41,706 bases of DNA, from the IMG/VR virus record IMGVR_UViG_3300020202_000139, positions 1 to 41,706 of that record; one strand, written 5' to 3'. The notes under the pieces were generated by a model. That model was given only the letters and a program-made list of their open reading frames with translations. It was not told the origin of the DNA and searched no databases. This document shows positions 34,510 to 40,694 of the stretch, in pieces. Both the position numbers and the translations under genes were made by a program. Position 1 is the stretch's first letter; every line of letters starts with the position of its first letter. The DNA is from a virus.

Positions 34510-34932
34510 ATGAGACGATTCGTAATCGCCCTGGTGGGACTGGCCGTTACGGCATGCGCTGGCGGCACCACAGCAGCCACCAGCGACACGACGCAGCCGC
34601 TCGCTGACACGCCGCAGGAGATCTCGGCCTACTGCCAAGTGTACGACGAGACTTCGCCGACGATCGCGAGGCTGATGCGCACCAACCCGAAGGGCCTCTC
34701 GTTCGACGAGGCGCAGGAAGCCATCGACGATCTCAACGCAGCGATCCAGCAGCGCCTCGACGCTGCCCCACCGTCGATCAAGCCGGCGTGGCGAACCTAC
34801 AAGGCGAAGCTCGACAGCCCCAAGGCATTGGAGGACGAACCGCTCAGCGAGCAGAAGAAGTACGCGGACGCGGTGGAGAGCATCAACCGGTTCGCCGAGT
34901 TCAAGTGCAAGCTTCCCGGCGACGTGAAGTAG
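34510..34932 (+). CDS. Lipoprotein, probable superinfection exclusion
   Basis: A 140-residue protein with ribosome site AAGGAGCGGACTC before ATG. Signal peptide MRRFVIALVGLAVTAC with a lipobox (VTAC, Cys16), then a Gly/Thr-rich linker and a helical domain (ISAYCQVYDETSPTIARLMR, ALEDEPLSEQKKYADAVE). It would be anchored on the outer face of the cell membrane. Lipoproteins next to the repressor are typical prophage-expressed exclusion factors, so this is the guess; no homolog named. Confidence 0.75.
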   Translation: MRRFVIALVGLAVTACAGGTTAATSDTTQPLADTPQEISAYCQVYDETSPTIARLMRTNPKGLSFDEAQEAIDDLNAAIQQRLDAAPPSIKPAWRTYKAKLDSPKALEDEPLSEQKKYADAVESINRFAEFKCKLPGDVK

Positions 34933-34938
34933 GTCGAG

Positions 34939-35187
34939 ATGGAACCGATGAAGGTGTGCCCGCAGTGTGCCGAGTGGGTGAAGGCCGACGCCAAACGTTG
35001 CCGGTACTGCGGGCACGAGTTGGTCACGAGCCCCGCGACAGTGATCAAGGTGGTGGCCGGCGTGGTGCTTGGCCTGATCCTGGCGGGAGTGGTCTTCGCG
35101 TGGTGGTCCGAGCAGCAGCGCCAGTCGGGTCGACGCCGGGCGAGCGAGATCATCGAGTGCATTAACGAAGGTCGCGAGCCTTGCTGA
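34939..35187 (+). CDS. Zinc-ribbon membrane protein
   Basis: An 82-residue protein. KVCPQCAEWVKADAKRCRYC is a standard N-terminal zinc ribbon, followed by GHELVTSPATVIKVVAGVVL and one membrane helix (about residues 36-55), then a basic stretch (EQQRQSGRRRASE). Follows the lipoprotein by 6 bases and probably shares its transcript. Zinc-ribbon-TM proteins of this type accompany prophage immunity regions; function unknown. Confidence 0.75.
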   Translation: MEPMKVCPQCAEWVKADAKRCRYCGHELVTSPATVIKVVAGVVLGLILAGVVFAWWSEQQRQSGRRRASEIIECINEGREPC

Positions 35188-35202
35188 CGCCCGACTTTGG
35201 CC

Positions 35203-35434
35203 ATCCCATGAGCTATCCCATGAAACAGCGCACGAATCCGCAAGGCATCCGCTGATGCTTGTTGTGAAACCGCAGGTCACAGCACTTTTCGGCATCGGCT
35301 CTCACCGTGTCTCCGTTAAGGCAGCGCTCTCTTAATCCGCAGGTTCTGGGTTCAAGTCCCAGGGGGCGTACTAGCAGGTCAGACGCTGGTTCCATGACCT
35401 ACCCAGCGGGGTGTCATCCCATGCGGATCCCATG
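35203..35434. other. attP: attP with core and paired arm-type sites
   Basis: The core 35329-35370 (CTCTTAATCCGCAGGTT, then CTGGGTTCAAGTCCCAG and GGGGCGTA) is the 3' end of a tRNA-Lys(CUU), from the anticodon loop through T-arm and acceptor; the 5' half is not present. ATCCCATG occurs as close pairs on both sides: 35203 and 35215 to the left, 35416 and 35427 to the right. These are the arm sites expected for a tyrosine integrase. Both arms are intact, so the phage DNA here is not integrated. Confidence 0.82.
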
Positions 35435-35449
35435 GACTACGTTGGCCAA

Positions 35450-36598
35450 ATGCAGGGAAGCATGCGGGAACGCACCCCCGGAGTGTGGGAACTACGGGTT
35501 TCGCTCGGCAACGACCCAGTCACCGGCAAGCTCCGCCAACGGTCGGTCACGTTCCGGGGCAAGAAACGTGCCGCGCAAACCGAGCTGAACCGGCTCGTCG
35601 CCATCACCGCAGACGCACGCGCCCCCGACACGGAGTCCACGGTGCGGCACCTGCTCGCCGAGTGGATCGATCACGCCGAACGGGACCTGTCCCCCACCAC
35701 GGCACGCGAGTACCGCCGCATCATCGACATGCGACTCGTGCCCGAACTGGGGCACCTGCGCATGCGGGACGTCACCCCCCGCCTCGTCGACGACCTGTAC
35801 CGCCGCCTCGGCCAACCCAAACCTAAGGGCGCTGGCCTGTCCCCAGCGTCGGTGATGCGGGTGCACGCCGTGCTGCGCCGCGCGTTCAACCAGGCGGTCC
35901 GCTGGGGATGGATCGAGAACAGCCCGATCGGCCGGGCCACCCCGCCCCGTCAGATCAAGGCTGAGGTCGAACCGCCCGCCGTCGAGGATCTGTGGCGCAT
36001 CATCGACCGGGCACGCGAGGAGGACCCCGCGCTGGCGCTCCTGTTCCTCGTCGCGGCCGGGATCGGTGCGCGTCGCAGCGAGTTGCTCGGGCTGCGCTGG
36101 CGCGACGTCGACGTCGAACGCGGCGAAGTGCGGATCTCTCGGGGTGTTGTTGATGTGGCCGGCCGGGTGATCGAGAAGGACACCAAGACACACGCCGCGC
36201 GCCGGGTCGAGTTGGATGCCATGACGACGGCGGCGCTGGCGGAGTTGCGGGTGATCGTCGAGGCGAACGCCGAGGCGGCGTCGGTGCGGCTCGGCCCGGC
36301 GGCGTTCGTGTTCTCCGGTGAGCCGTCATGCCGGAAGCCGTTGCGGCCCGAGCGTGTGTCGAAAGCGTTCGCCCGTATCCGTGACACGGTGGGCGCTGCG
36401 CCTACCGTCCGGCTTCACGATCTGCGGCACTTGTCGGCGAGCGTGATGCTGGCCGAGGGCGTGCAGATCACGGAGGTGTCGCGTCGGCTCGGTCACGCGA
36501 AAGTGAGCACGACTCTCGACTTCTACAGCCACCTGGTGCCCGGTCGGAAGGGCGATGGGCCCGCCGCGATCGAGCGGGGCTTGCGCCGGCCGGACTAG
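35450..36598 (+). CDS. int: Tyrosine integrase
   Basis: A 382-residue tyrosine recombinase. An AP2-like N-terminus (MRERTPGVWELRVSLG, RQRSVTFRGKKRAAQ), the SAM-like core-binding domain (residues 62-155) and the catalytic domain with R209 (GIGARRSELLGLRW), HDLRH (H323-R326), H349 (GHAKVSTTLDFY) and Tyr359. It would recombine attP with the host tRNA-Lys gene. ATG 35450 or 35462 is likely; starts at GTG 35411 and ATG 35432 fall within the arm sites. Its gene directly follows attP, as expected. Confidence 0.95.
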   Translation: MQGSMRERTPGVWELRVSLGNDPVTGKLRQRSVTFRGKKRAAQTELNRLVAITADARAPDTESTVRHLLAEWIDHAERDLSPTTAREYRRIIDMRLVPELGHLRMRDVTPRLVDDLYRRLGQPKPKGAGLSPASVMRVHAVLRRAFNQAVRWGWIENSPIGRATPPRQIKAEVEPPAVEDLWRIIDRAREEDPALALLFLVAAGIGARRSELLGLRWRDVDVERGEVRISRGVVDVAGRVIEKDTKTHAARRVELDAMTTAALAELRVIVEANAEAASVRLGPAAFVFSGEPSCRKPLRPERVSKAFARIRDTVGAAPTVRLHDLRHLSASVMLAEGVQITEVSRRLGHAKVSTTLDFYSHLVPGRKGDGPAAIERGLRRPD

Positions 36599-36810
36599 GT
36601 TTCGGTGAGTCTGGCGACGCGGGGCCCGGAGAGGCCGGCGGCGGCGCCGATGGCCCGTACGGGGACACCGCGGCGGCGTTCGCGGCGCATCAGCCGGTTG
36701 CGTTGCTGTTCGAGGTCGTCGAGCGCGGCGCGGTGCCGTTCGATGCGGCGGGCGAGTTTGGCGAGTTCGGCGGCGACGGCCGGGTTGATGGGTTCACCCA
36801 TGCGCGGCAT
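36595..36810 (-). CDS. Small HTH-like protein
   Basis: A 71-residue protein from ATG 36810 with a good ribosome site (AAGGAGAGGCA). A coiled-coil first half (ELAKLARRIERHRAALDDLE) and a C-terminal helix-turn-helix (RRGVPVRAIGAAAGLSGPRV, ARLTET). Convergent with integrase, stops overlapping by 4 bases. It is downstream of the Ser-type tRNA and an attenuator-like pair of hairpins, so it may be expressed from the tRNA promoter. DNA binding is likely; target unknown. Confidence 0.7.
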   Translation of the reverse strand: MPRMGEPINPAVAAELAKLARRIERHRAALDDLEQQRNRLMRRERRRGVPVRAIGAAAGLSGPRVARLTET

Positions 36811-36844
36811 TGCCTCTCCTTCGTCGGTGGGGCCTTGGTATGCT

Positions 36845-36902
36845 GGGGGCCTCGGTGAAGTTCAATCGTTTTGGTGAAGGCCCCCCGGCGACCTGGGGGG
36901 CC
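36845..36902 (-). terminator. Attenuator-like alternative hairpins after the tRNA
   Basis: Minus-strand GGCCCCCC/GGGGGGCC (36879-36902, 8 bp, loop 8) is a terminator-type hairpin after the tRNA. Its second arm can instead pair with AGGCCCCC at 36845-36852 (8 bp), so the two hairpins are mutually exclusive. Between them lies a near-copy (36851-36872) of the tRNA anticodon/variable-arm sequence. The HTH gene follows. Confidence 0.5.
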
Positions 36903-36911
36903 TTCTTCGTG

Positions 36912-36998
36912 CGGAGGGTGAGGGATTCGAACCCTCGGGACTCGGTGAAGTCCAATCGCTTTTCAGGCGATCCCGTTAGGCCGCTCCGGCAACCCTCC
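36912..36998 (-). tRNA. Serine-type tRNA with anticodon GAA
   Basis: An 87-base class II tRNA. Acceptor GGAGGGT/ACCCTCC, discriminator G73, D-arm CCG/CGG, anticodon arm ATCGC-CTGAAAA-GCGAT, long variable arm GGACT-TCACCG-AGTCC, and T-arm GAGGG-TTCGAAT-CCCTC, all perfectly paired. The long variable arm and G73 are serine identity elements read by SerRS, but the loop CTGAAAA carries anticodon GAA (36962-36964), which reads Phe codons UUC/UUU; the loop is identical to that of tRNA-Phe. No encoded CCA. Confidence 0.88.
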
Positions 36999-37008
36999 GA
37001 ACACAGAC

Positions 37009-37037
37009 ATCGTCTCACGTTTCCGACCGTTTGTCAA
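37009..37037 (-). promoter_or_regulatory. Promoter of the Ser-type tRNA
   Basis: Minus-strand TTGACA (37037-37032), 17 bases, then GACGAT (37014-37009), 10 bases before the tRNA 5' end at 36998. The -35 is perfect and the -10 weak. It faces the plus-strand promoter of the 37101 gene. Confidence 0.5.
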
Positions 37038-37073
37038 TGCCCGCAACAAACTTTCGTTGTTGGTATTGACAAA
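37030..37073. promoter_or_regulatory. Palindromic divergent promoter region
   Basis: TTTGTCAAT (37030-37038) and ATTGACAAA (37065-37073) are perfect 9-base inverted repeats, each containing the TTGACA -35 of one of two divergent promoters. Inside is CAACAA...TTGTTG. A regulator bound here could act on both the tRNA and the 37101 gene. Confidence 0.55.
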
Positions 37074-37094
37074 CTCCGGGGAAGGGTTCATAGT
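37066..37094 (+). promoter_or_regulatory. Promoter of the 37101 gene
   Basis: TTGACA (37066-37071), 17-base spacer, CATAGT (37089-37094), then GGAGAC and ATG at 37101. The transcript would start at about the start codon, again giving a nearly leaderless mRNA. The -10 is the same CATAGT as in the minus-strand phage promoters. Confidence 0.65.
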
Positions 37095-37100
37095 GGAGAC

Positions 37101-37403
37101 ATGAGCACGACGCACATCCCCACCGACATCACCGGCGCCGAGATGACGCTCCGCCAGTTCACCGCCCACATGCGCAACCGCATCAAGGTCGCCGGCATCA
37201 AGGCGCACGTGCGCGGCCAGGTCATCTGCGGCGACGAGCGCGTGTACGTCTCATCGGTCGCCTACGACATCGCCTTCACCGAAGACGAACAGCGCACGAT
37301 CCGCTCGATCGCCGTCGCCAACGGGTGCACGCTCGTGCAGGGAATGCCCATCGTCATCGAGCAGATGACCAACCCGCACGACTTCTTCTTCTACCGCCCA
37401 TGA
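37101..37403 (+). CDS. Hypothetical plus-strand protein, 100 residues
   Basis: A 100-residue protein, MSTTHIPTDITGAEMTLRQF, HMRNRIKVAGIKAHVRGQVI, then EDEQRTIRSIAVANGCTLVQ. Basic, alpha/beta. A strong promoter ends 6 bases before its ATG. The next gene begins only 14 bases beyond the stop. It may be expressed independently of late genes because it faces the opposite way; function unknown. Confidence 0.68.
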   Translation: MSTTHIPTDITGAEMTLRQFTAHMRNRIKVAGIKAHVRGQVICGDERVYVSSVAYDIAFTEDEQRTIRSIAVANGCTLVQGMPIVIEQMTNPHDFFFYRP

Positions 37404-37417
37404 CCGAGGAGGACACC

Positions 37418-37798
37418 ATGACCGAGCACACTCACGACACGGAGCCGATCTACGCTGACACCGTCTCGGTGGACTACGACAGCGCTTCAAACGAGTTGAT
37501 CATGCGCATCGTGCATGATCACAAACCGGGCAAGCCCTACACGACGACCGAGGTTCGAATTCCGGTTGACGCCGCCATCAAATTCGCCGGCCAGGTCGGC
37601 AACACGTTCACAGCCTTGATGAGACATGCACTTAGGCAGTCACGCATCGGCGACTGCCGCCGGTGCAACAACACTCGCCTAGTGCAGAACGACAAGAATG
37701 GTCGAAAGGTGAGCGAGCGCTGTCCCGAGTGCGGGAACCGGTTCGAGAATCTCCCGCCTGTCCCATCCGTTCGTTCGGCCGGGCCCCGCAAGCGTTAA
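37418..37798 (+). CDS. Zinc-ribbon hypothetical protein, plus strand
   Basis: A 126-residue protein from ATG 37418 with AGGAGG directly upstream; an ATG at 37400 overlapping the previous stop is possible. The N-terminal half is beta-rich (VSVDYDSASNELIMRIVHDH, TEVRIPVDAAIKFAGQVG); the C-terminal part has CRRCNNTRLV and CPECGNRFE, a zinc ribbon. Probably forms an operon with the preceding gene. Convergent with the lysis-region genes; stops overlap by 4 bases. Confidence 0.68.
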   Translation: MTEHTHDTEPIYADTVSVDYDSASNELIMRIVHDHKPGKPYTTTEVRIPVDAAIKFAGQVGNTFTALMRHALRQSRIGDCRRCNNTRLVQNDKNGRKVSERCPECGNRFENLPPVPSVRSAGPRKR

Positions 37799-38121
37799 CC
37801 GACTGAGGACAGCGGTTGGAGGTACGTGGACCCGCCGTGCACCGCGTCCCACGCGTCCCGCTGCGGGGTCCCCTTCTTATACGGGTTCGTCGTCCCCAAC
37901 GTCGCCAAGTACGTACTGTTCGTGCTATGCCGCTTGAGGTTGTACCTGTGCGAGCGCTGCTTCATCGTCTCCGGTTGAGCGAACGACGTCGACCCCTCAC
38001 ACCGCTCGGTGCGAGTCGCGACATGCATCCAGTCCGACCACCTGCCGTTACACGCCTCAATCGGGCGCATACACACACCGCAAAAGATCGCCTCCGTTTT
38101 GATGTCGAACGCGGTGCTCAC
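37795..38121 (-). CDS. Hypothetical protein at the end of the late operon
   Basis: A 108-residue protein from GTG 38121. FDIKTEAIFCGVCMRPIEAC has a CxxC...C cluster, followed by WSDWMHVATRTERCEG, a plausible zinc site; the remainder is polar (HRYNLKRHSTNSTYLATLG). It is the last gene of the lysis/tail transcript. No known family. Confidence 0.62.
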   Translation of the reverse strand: MSTAFDIKTEAIFCGVCMRPIEACNGRWSDWMHVATRTERCEGSTSFAQPETMKQRSHRYNLKRHSTNSTYLATLGTTNPYKKGTPQRDAWDAVHGGSTYLQPLSSVG

Positions 38122-38264
38122 GCCGCCGCCCTCCACCACCCGCGCAACCGCTCCGGCCACGGCACAACGCCCCGCAACGCGTCGTAGGCGTCGAACGCCA
38201 TACACGACACGAACCCGAACCCGACCAGGACCACCGCCCAACCCGCGACCGTTTCCGTTTTCAT
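38118..38264 (-). CDS. Small membrane protein after endolysin
   Basis: A 48-residue protein (MKTETVAGWAVVLVGFGFVS, CMAFDAYDALRGVVPWPER) with one membrane helix and a basic C-terminus. The start may be 38264 or 38282. The position behind an endolysin gene suits a second holin or lysis modulator, but a single helix alone does not prove it. Confidence 0.6.
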   Translation of the reverse strand: MKTETVAGWAVVLVGFGFVSCMAFDAYDALRGVVPWPERLRGWWRAAA

Positions 38265-38302
38265 GGTGACCGTCCGCCTCATGGTGCGATGAGGTCGGAC
38301 GG

Positions 38303-39088
38303 TCAGGCCGCCGCGAGAGGGCCGCCCACCTTCGGGTAGCGCTCCCACAGGAGATCGAGTGCATCATCACCGGCGGCAAGCAAACGCACCTTGGCGCCGA
38401 TCACCAACTGGTCACGGCCGTCAGGCTCAAACGACCAGAACCGGCCGGACCGGTCCGTTTGCAGCGAATAGATCGCCGGCTTGTCCGGGAACTTGACGAA
38501 CACCATGTCGGCGTCCTCCTCCTCGTTGAGCGGGGTCGGGTTGAGCGCCTGGCGGACCTCGTCGAGGAGCAGGAGCATCGGATAGTTCGCGCCCGGGTCG
38601 CTGCGCACATCACCGCCGAACGCCCGGTAACACTCGGCGTGCGTCGTGATCCCCGGTTCGCGGCGACGCAAACCGTCAGCCGGCACAAACCGGACCGGGA
38701 TCCGGTCGCGGCGGCACAGCGCAGCGACCAGCGGCGCGACCTGACCGCGCACCATGTCGAGGCTGTACCGGTCGTTCCACTCGCCCGCCGACTGGCCAGC
38801 AAACCCCGCCTGTTCGATGTGCCAGCCCTCGTCGTTCGCGCCGACCGCCGACGCGCCCCGCGTGTTCCAATCCATGCACCGGATCGTCGAGTTGTTGTCG
38901 CACACGAACTGTGTTGACGCGACACGGGAGCCGGGGTTGCGGAAGTAGTTGGCGCACGACTCGGCCGCTGACGGCGACTCGCCGATCTCGATCGTGTGAA
39001 GCACGATCCAGATGTGCGGGCCGCTGATCCGCCGGGCCCATTGGTCGCGGGCCGGCACGTACGGCAACGCCTCCAGGACGGCGATCAC
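38303..39088 (-). CDS. Endolysin, N-acetylmuramoyl-L-alanine amidase
   Basis: A 261-residue lysin. The N-terminal amidase_2/PGRP domain has zinc ligands His31 (IVLHTIE), His150 (GITTHAEC) and Asp164 (VRSDPGANYP), and the typical SRVASTQFVCDNNSTIRCM, WHIEQAG. It cuts the amide between MurNAc and L-Ala in peptidoglycan. The C-terminal 65 residues (VFVKFPDKPAIYSLQTDRSG) may be a cell-wall-binding module. The holin gene is next to it with ATGA, the standard lysis cassette. Confidence 0.9.
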   Translation of the reverse strand: MIAVLEALPYVPARDQWARRISGPHIWIVLHTIEIGESPSAAESCANYFRNPGSRVASTQFVCDNNSTIRCMDWNTRGASAVGANDEGWHIEQAGFAGQSAGEWNDRYSLDMVRGQVAPLVAALCRRDRIPVRFVPADGLRRREPGITTHAECYRAFGGDVRSDPGANYPMLLLLDEVRQALNPTPLNEEEDADMVFVKFPDKPAIYSLQTDRSGRFWSFEPDGRDQLVIGAKVRLLAAGDDALDLLWERYPKVGGPLAAA

Positions 39089-39441
39089 CGCTTCCTCAAG
39101 TTCGACTTGGAAGCGGCGACCGGGGCCGGCATCCCGGCGATCTGGTCGGCGCGGTCAGCCCGGTTGATCTTGTCGACGATCGCCTCGATGTCGTCGCCGT
39201 CTTTCGGGATCGGCTTGCGTAGACCGCGCACGATCTTGCGGCGCACTGTGGCGGGCGAATCGACTCGGCGGCGCACCCACCAGCCAGCGGCGGCGATCAG
39301 CGCGGCGACCGCGCCGAGGATGGCCTTGTACTGGTCGGGTGTGACCTCGATCCCGAACGCCTGGATGAGCGCCAACGTCGCGACGACGAGACCGGTGAGA
39401 ACAGCCGCGCCGGAGGCGACTGGCTCGTTCTTGATGTTCAT
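39085..39441 (-). CDS. Holin-like membrane protein
   Basis: A 118-residue protein with two hydrophobic segments, about residues 8-30 (ASGAAVLTGLVVATLALIQA) and 40-55 (YKAILGAVAALIAAAG), then a long basic cytoplasmic tail (WWVRRRVDSPATVRRKIVRG). FGIEVTPDQYKAILGAVAAL is found in several actinophage holins. Next to the endolysin and overlapping it by ATGA. A 9-bp hairpin ends directly at the ATG, which could delay expression. Confidence 0.78.
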   Translation of the reverse strand: MNIKNEPVASGAAVLTGLVVATLALIQAFGIEVTPDQYKAILGAVAALIAAAGWWVRRRVDSPATVRRKIVRGLRKPIPKDGDDIEAIVDKINRADRADQIAGMPAPVAASKSNLRKR

Positions 39442-39463
39442 GGCGACACCCCCCGGTGTCGCC
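39442..39463 (-). promoter_or_regulatory. Perfect hairpin abutting the holin start
   Basis: Minus strand GGCGACACC-GGGG-GGTGTCGCC, a perfect 9-bp stem with a 4-base G loop, ends right at the ATG at 39441. The only purine-rich ribosome site (GGAGG) is just before and inside the stem, so the fold would hide it. Probably a translation control for lysis timing. Confidence 0.65.
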
Positions 39464-39517
39464 TCCACGTGTTCGGCCGTCAACCGTAGGCGGCCACACA
39501 CGCCAGGTGGTGGATGG

Positions 39518-40690
39518 TCACGACTTGAACCCGCCCTCGGTGCGGCCCCGCACACCACGCAACTGAACCGCCGACGCCAACGACCGGATCGGGGCCCCGA
39601 CCTCCAGGGTCGCACCCGGCGACTCCCAATCCACATACGGGGTCAGATCGATCACCGCGGGCGACGACCCGTTCTTACGGAAGTACACACCCATCGGCAT
39701 TTCGAACGGCATCGTGATCGCCTGCACCCGCAACGTCATCGGCCGGATCAGCCGGCCCCGGAAATAGATCTCGGTCGTGACGTCATAAATGTTCTTGTCG
39801 GGGTGCCACGCGTACACACGGGCACCGCACGCGATCTTGTCCATCAACGCCCGCTGCTTCGACCGGACCGTGAGTTTCTGGTCGACCTGATCGAACCGGC
39901 CCAACTGTTGCGACGCCACCGTCGCGCCCGTGCCGGCAACAACGGTCGAGCTGCCATCGACGTAGCGTTTCCACACGTAGTCGGCGCCAAGCTGGTCTTG
40001 GAACGGGTTGCTACCGATCGTGGCGCCCTCGTATGTGCCGTCGTCCTCTTTGAGGAACACCCTGGTCGTGAAATCCTCGACCGTTTCGAGCAGGGTCATG
40101 TCCGCTTCGATCCCGGTGTACAAGATGTCTTGGCCGTCCATCCACGGGGTGAGCACCACCGACGGCGACCCGTACAAGTTGGCGGCCGTGTCCGCGTCGA
40201 GCGTCAGGTCGTCCTGAACGACCCATTCCATGCCGAAGTAGTCGCACACGTAGTCGATGGCGTCGCGGCGTGACTGGCCGGCTTTCCACGTCCAGTTCAG
40301 CGTCGACGCCGACGCCGAATACGAGCCGGTGGACAGCACCGACGCCGGCTTCAGGTGGTCCGTCAACCAGTTCGCGATGGTTTTCGTTTGGGTGACGTCA
40401 ACCTCGGGCAGCTGGCCTTTGCCGTCCTCGTCACCCAACAGCACAGAGGCGTGCGCCCCGGAGAACGAGGTGCGGGACTCCTGTTCGCGCATCACCCCGG
40501 TGAAGATCGACAGCGGCAGCAGGTTGGCGGCGGTGTCCAGCACATGCGACGGGACCGCGGCGGGTGTCACGATCACATGCCCGAACCCTTGCGTTCCGAT
40601 GGTCAGGTGATCGGTGATCGTCACGGGTGTGTCTTCGCGCAGGTTCAACTGGAAGGATCCCGGCGCCATCAGCCGTTTCGTTGCGGGCAT
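39518..40690 (-). CDS. gp37-like minor tail protein
   Basis: A 390-residue protein. Beta-rich segments such as FQLNLREDTPVTITDHLTIG, SASTLNWTWKAGQSRRDAID and GVYFRKNGSSPAVIDLTPYV are typical of the ReqiPepy6 gp37-like tail protein family of actinophage siphoviruses, usually located after the tape measure and distal tail protein. It probably forms part of the tail tip. The start at 40690 is 4 bases from the previous stop. Confidence 0.8.
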   Translation of the reverse strand: MPATKRLMAPGSFQLNLREDTPVTITDHLTIGTQGFGHVIVTPAAVPSHVLDTAANLLPLSIFTGVMREQESRTSFSGAHASVLLGDEDGKGQLPEVDVTQTKTIANWLTDHLKPASVLSTGSYSASASTLNWTWKAGQSRRDAIDYVCDYFGMEWVVQDDLTLDADTAANLYGSPSVVLTPWMDGQDILYTGIEADMTLLETVEDFTTRVFLKEDDGTYEGATIGSNPFQDQLGADYVWKRYVDGSSTVVAGTGATVASQQLGRFDQVDQKLTVRSKQRALMDKIACGARVYAWHPDKNIYDVTTEIYFRGRLIRPMTLRVQAITMPFEMPMGVYFRKNGSSPAVIDLTPYVDWESPGATLEVGAPIRSLASAVQLRGVRGRTEGGFKS

Positions 40691-40694
40691 CCGG

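Noticed and set aside
35296-35370. Complete tRNA-Lys gene
   Set aside because: Only the anticodon-loop-to-3'-end part is tRNA-like; the anticodon stem and D-arm are not paired, so this is an attP core.
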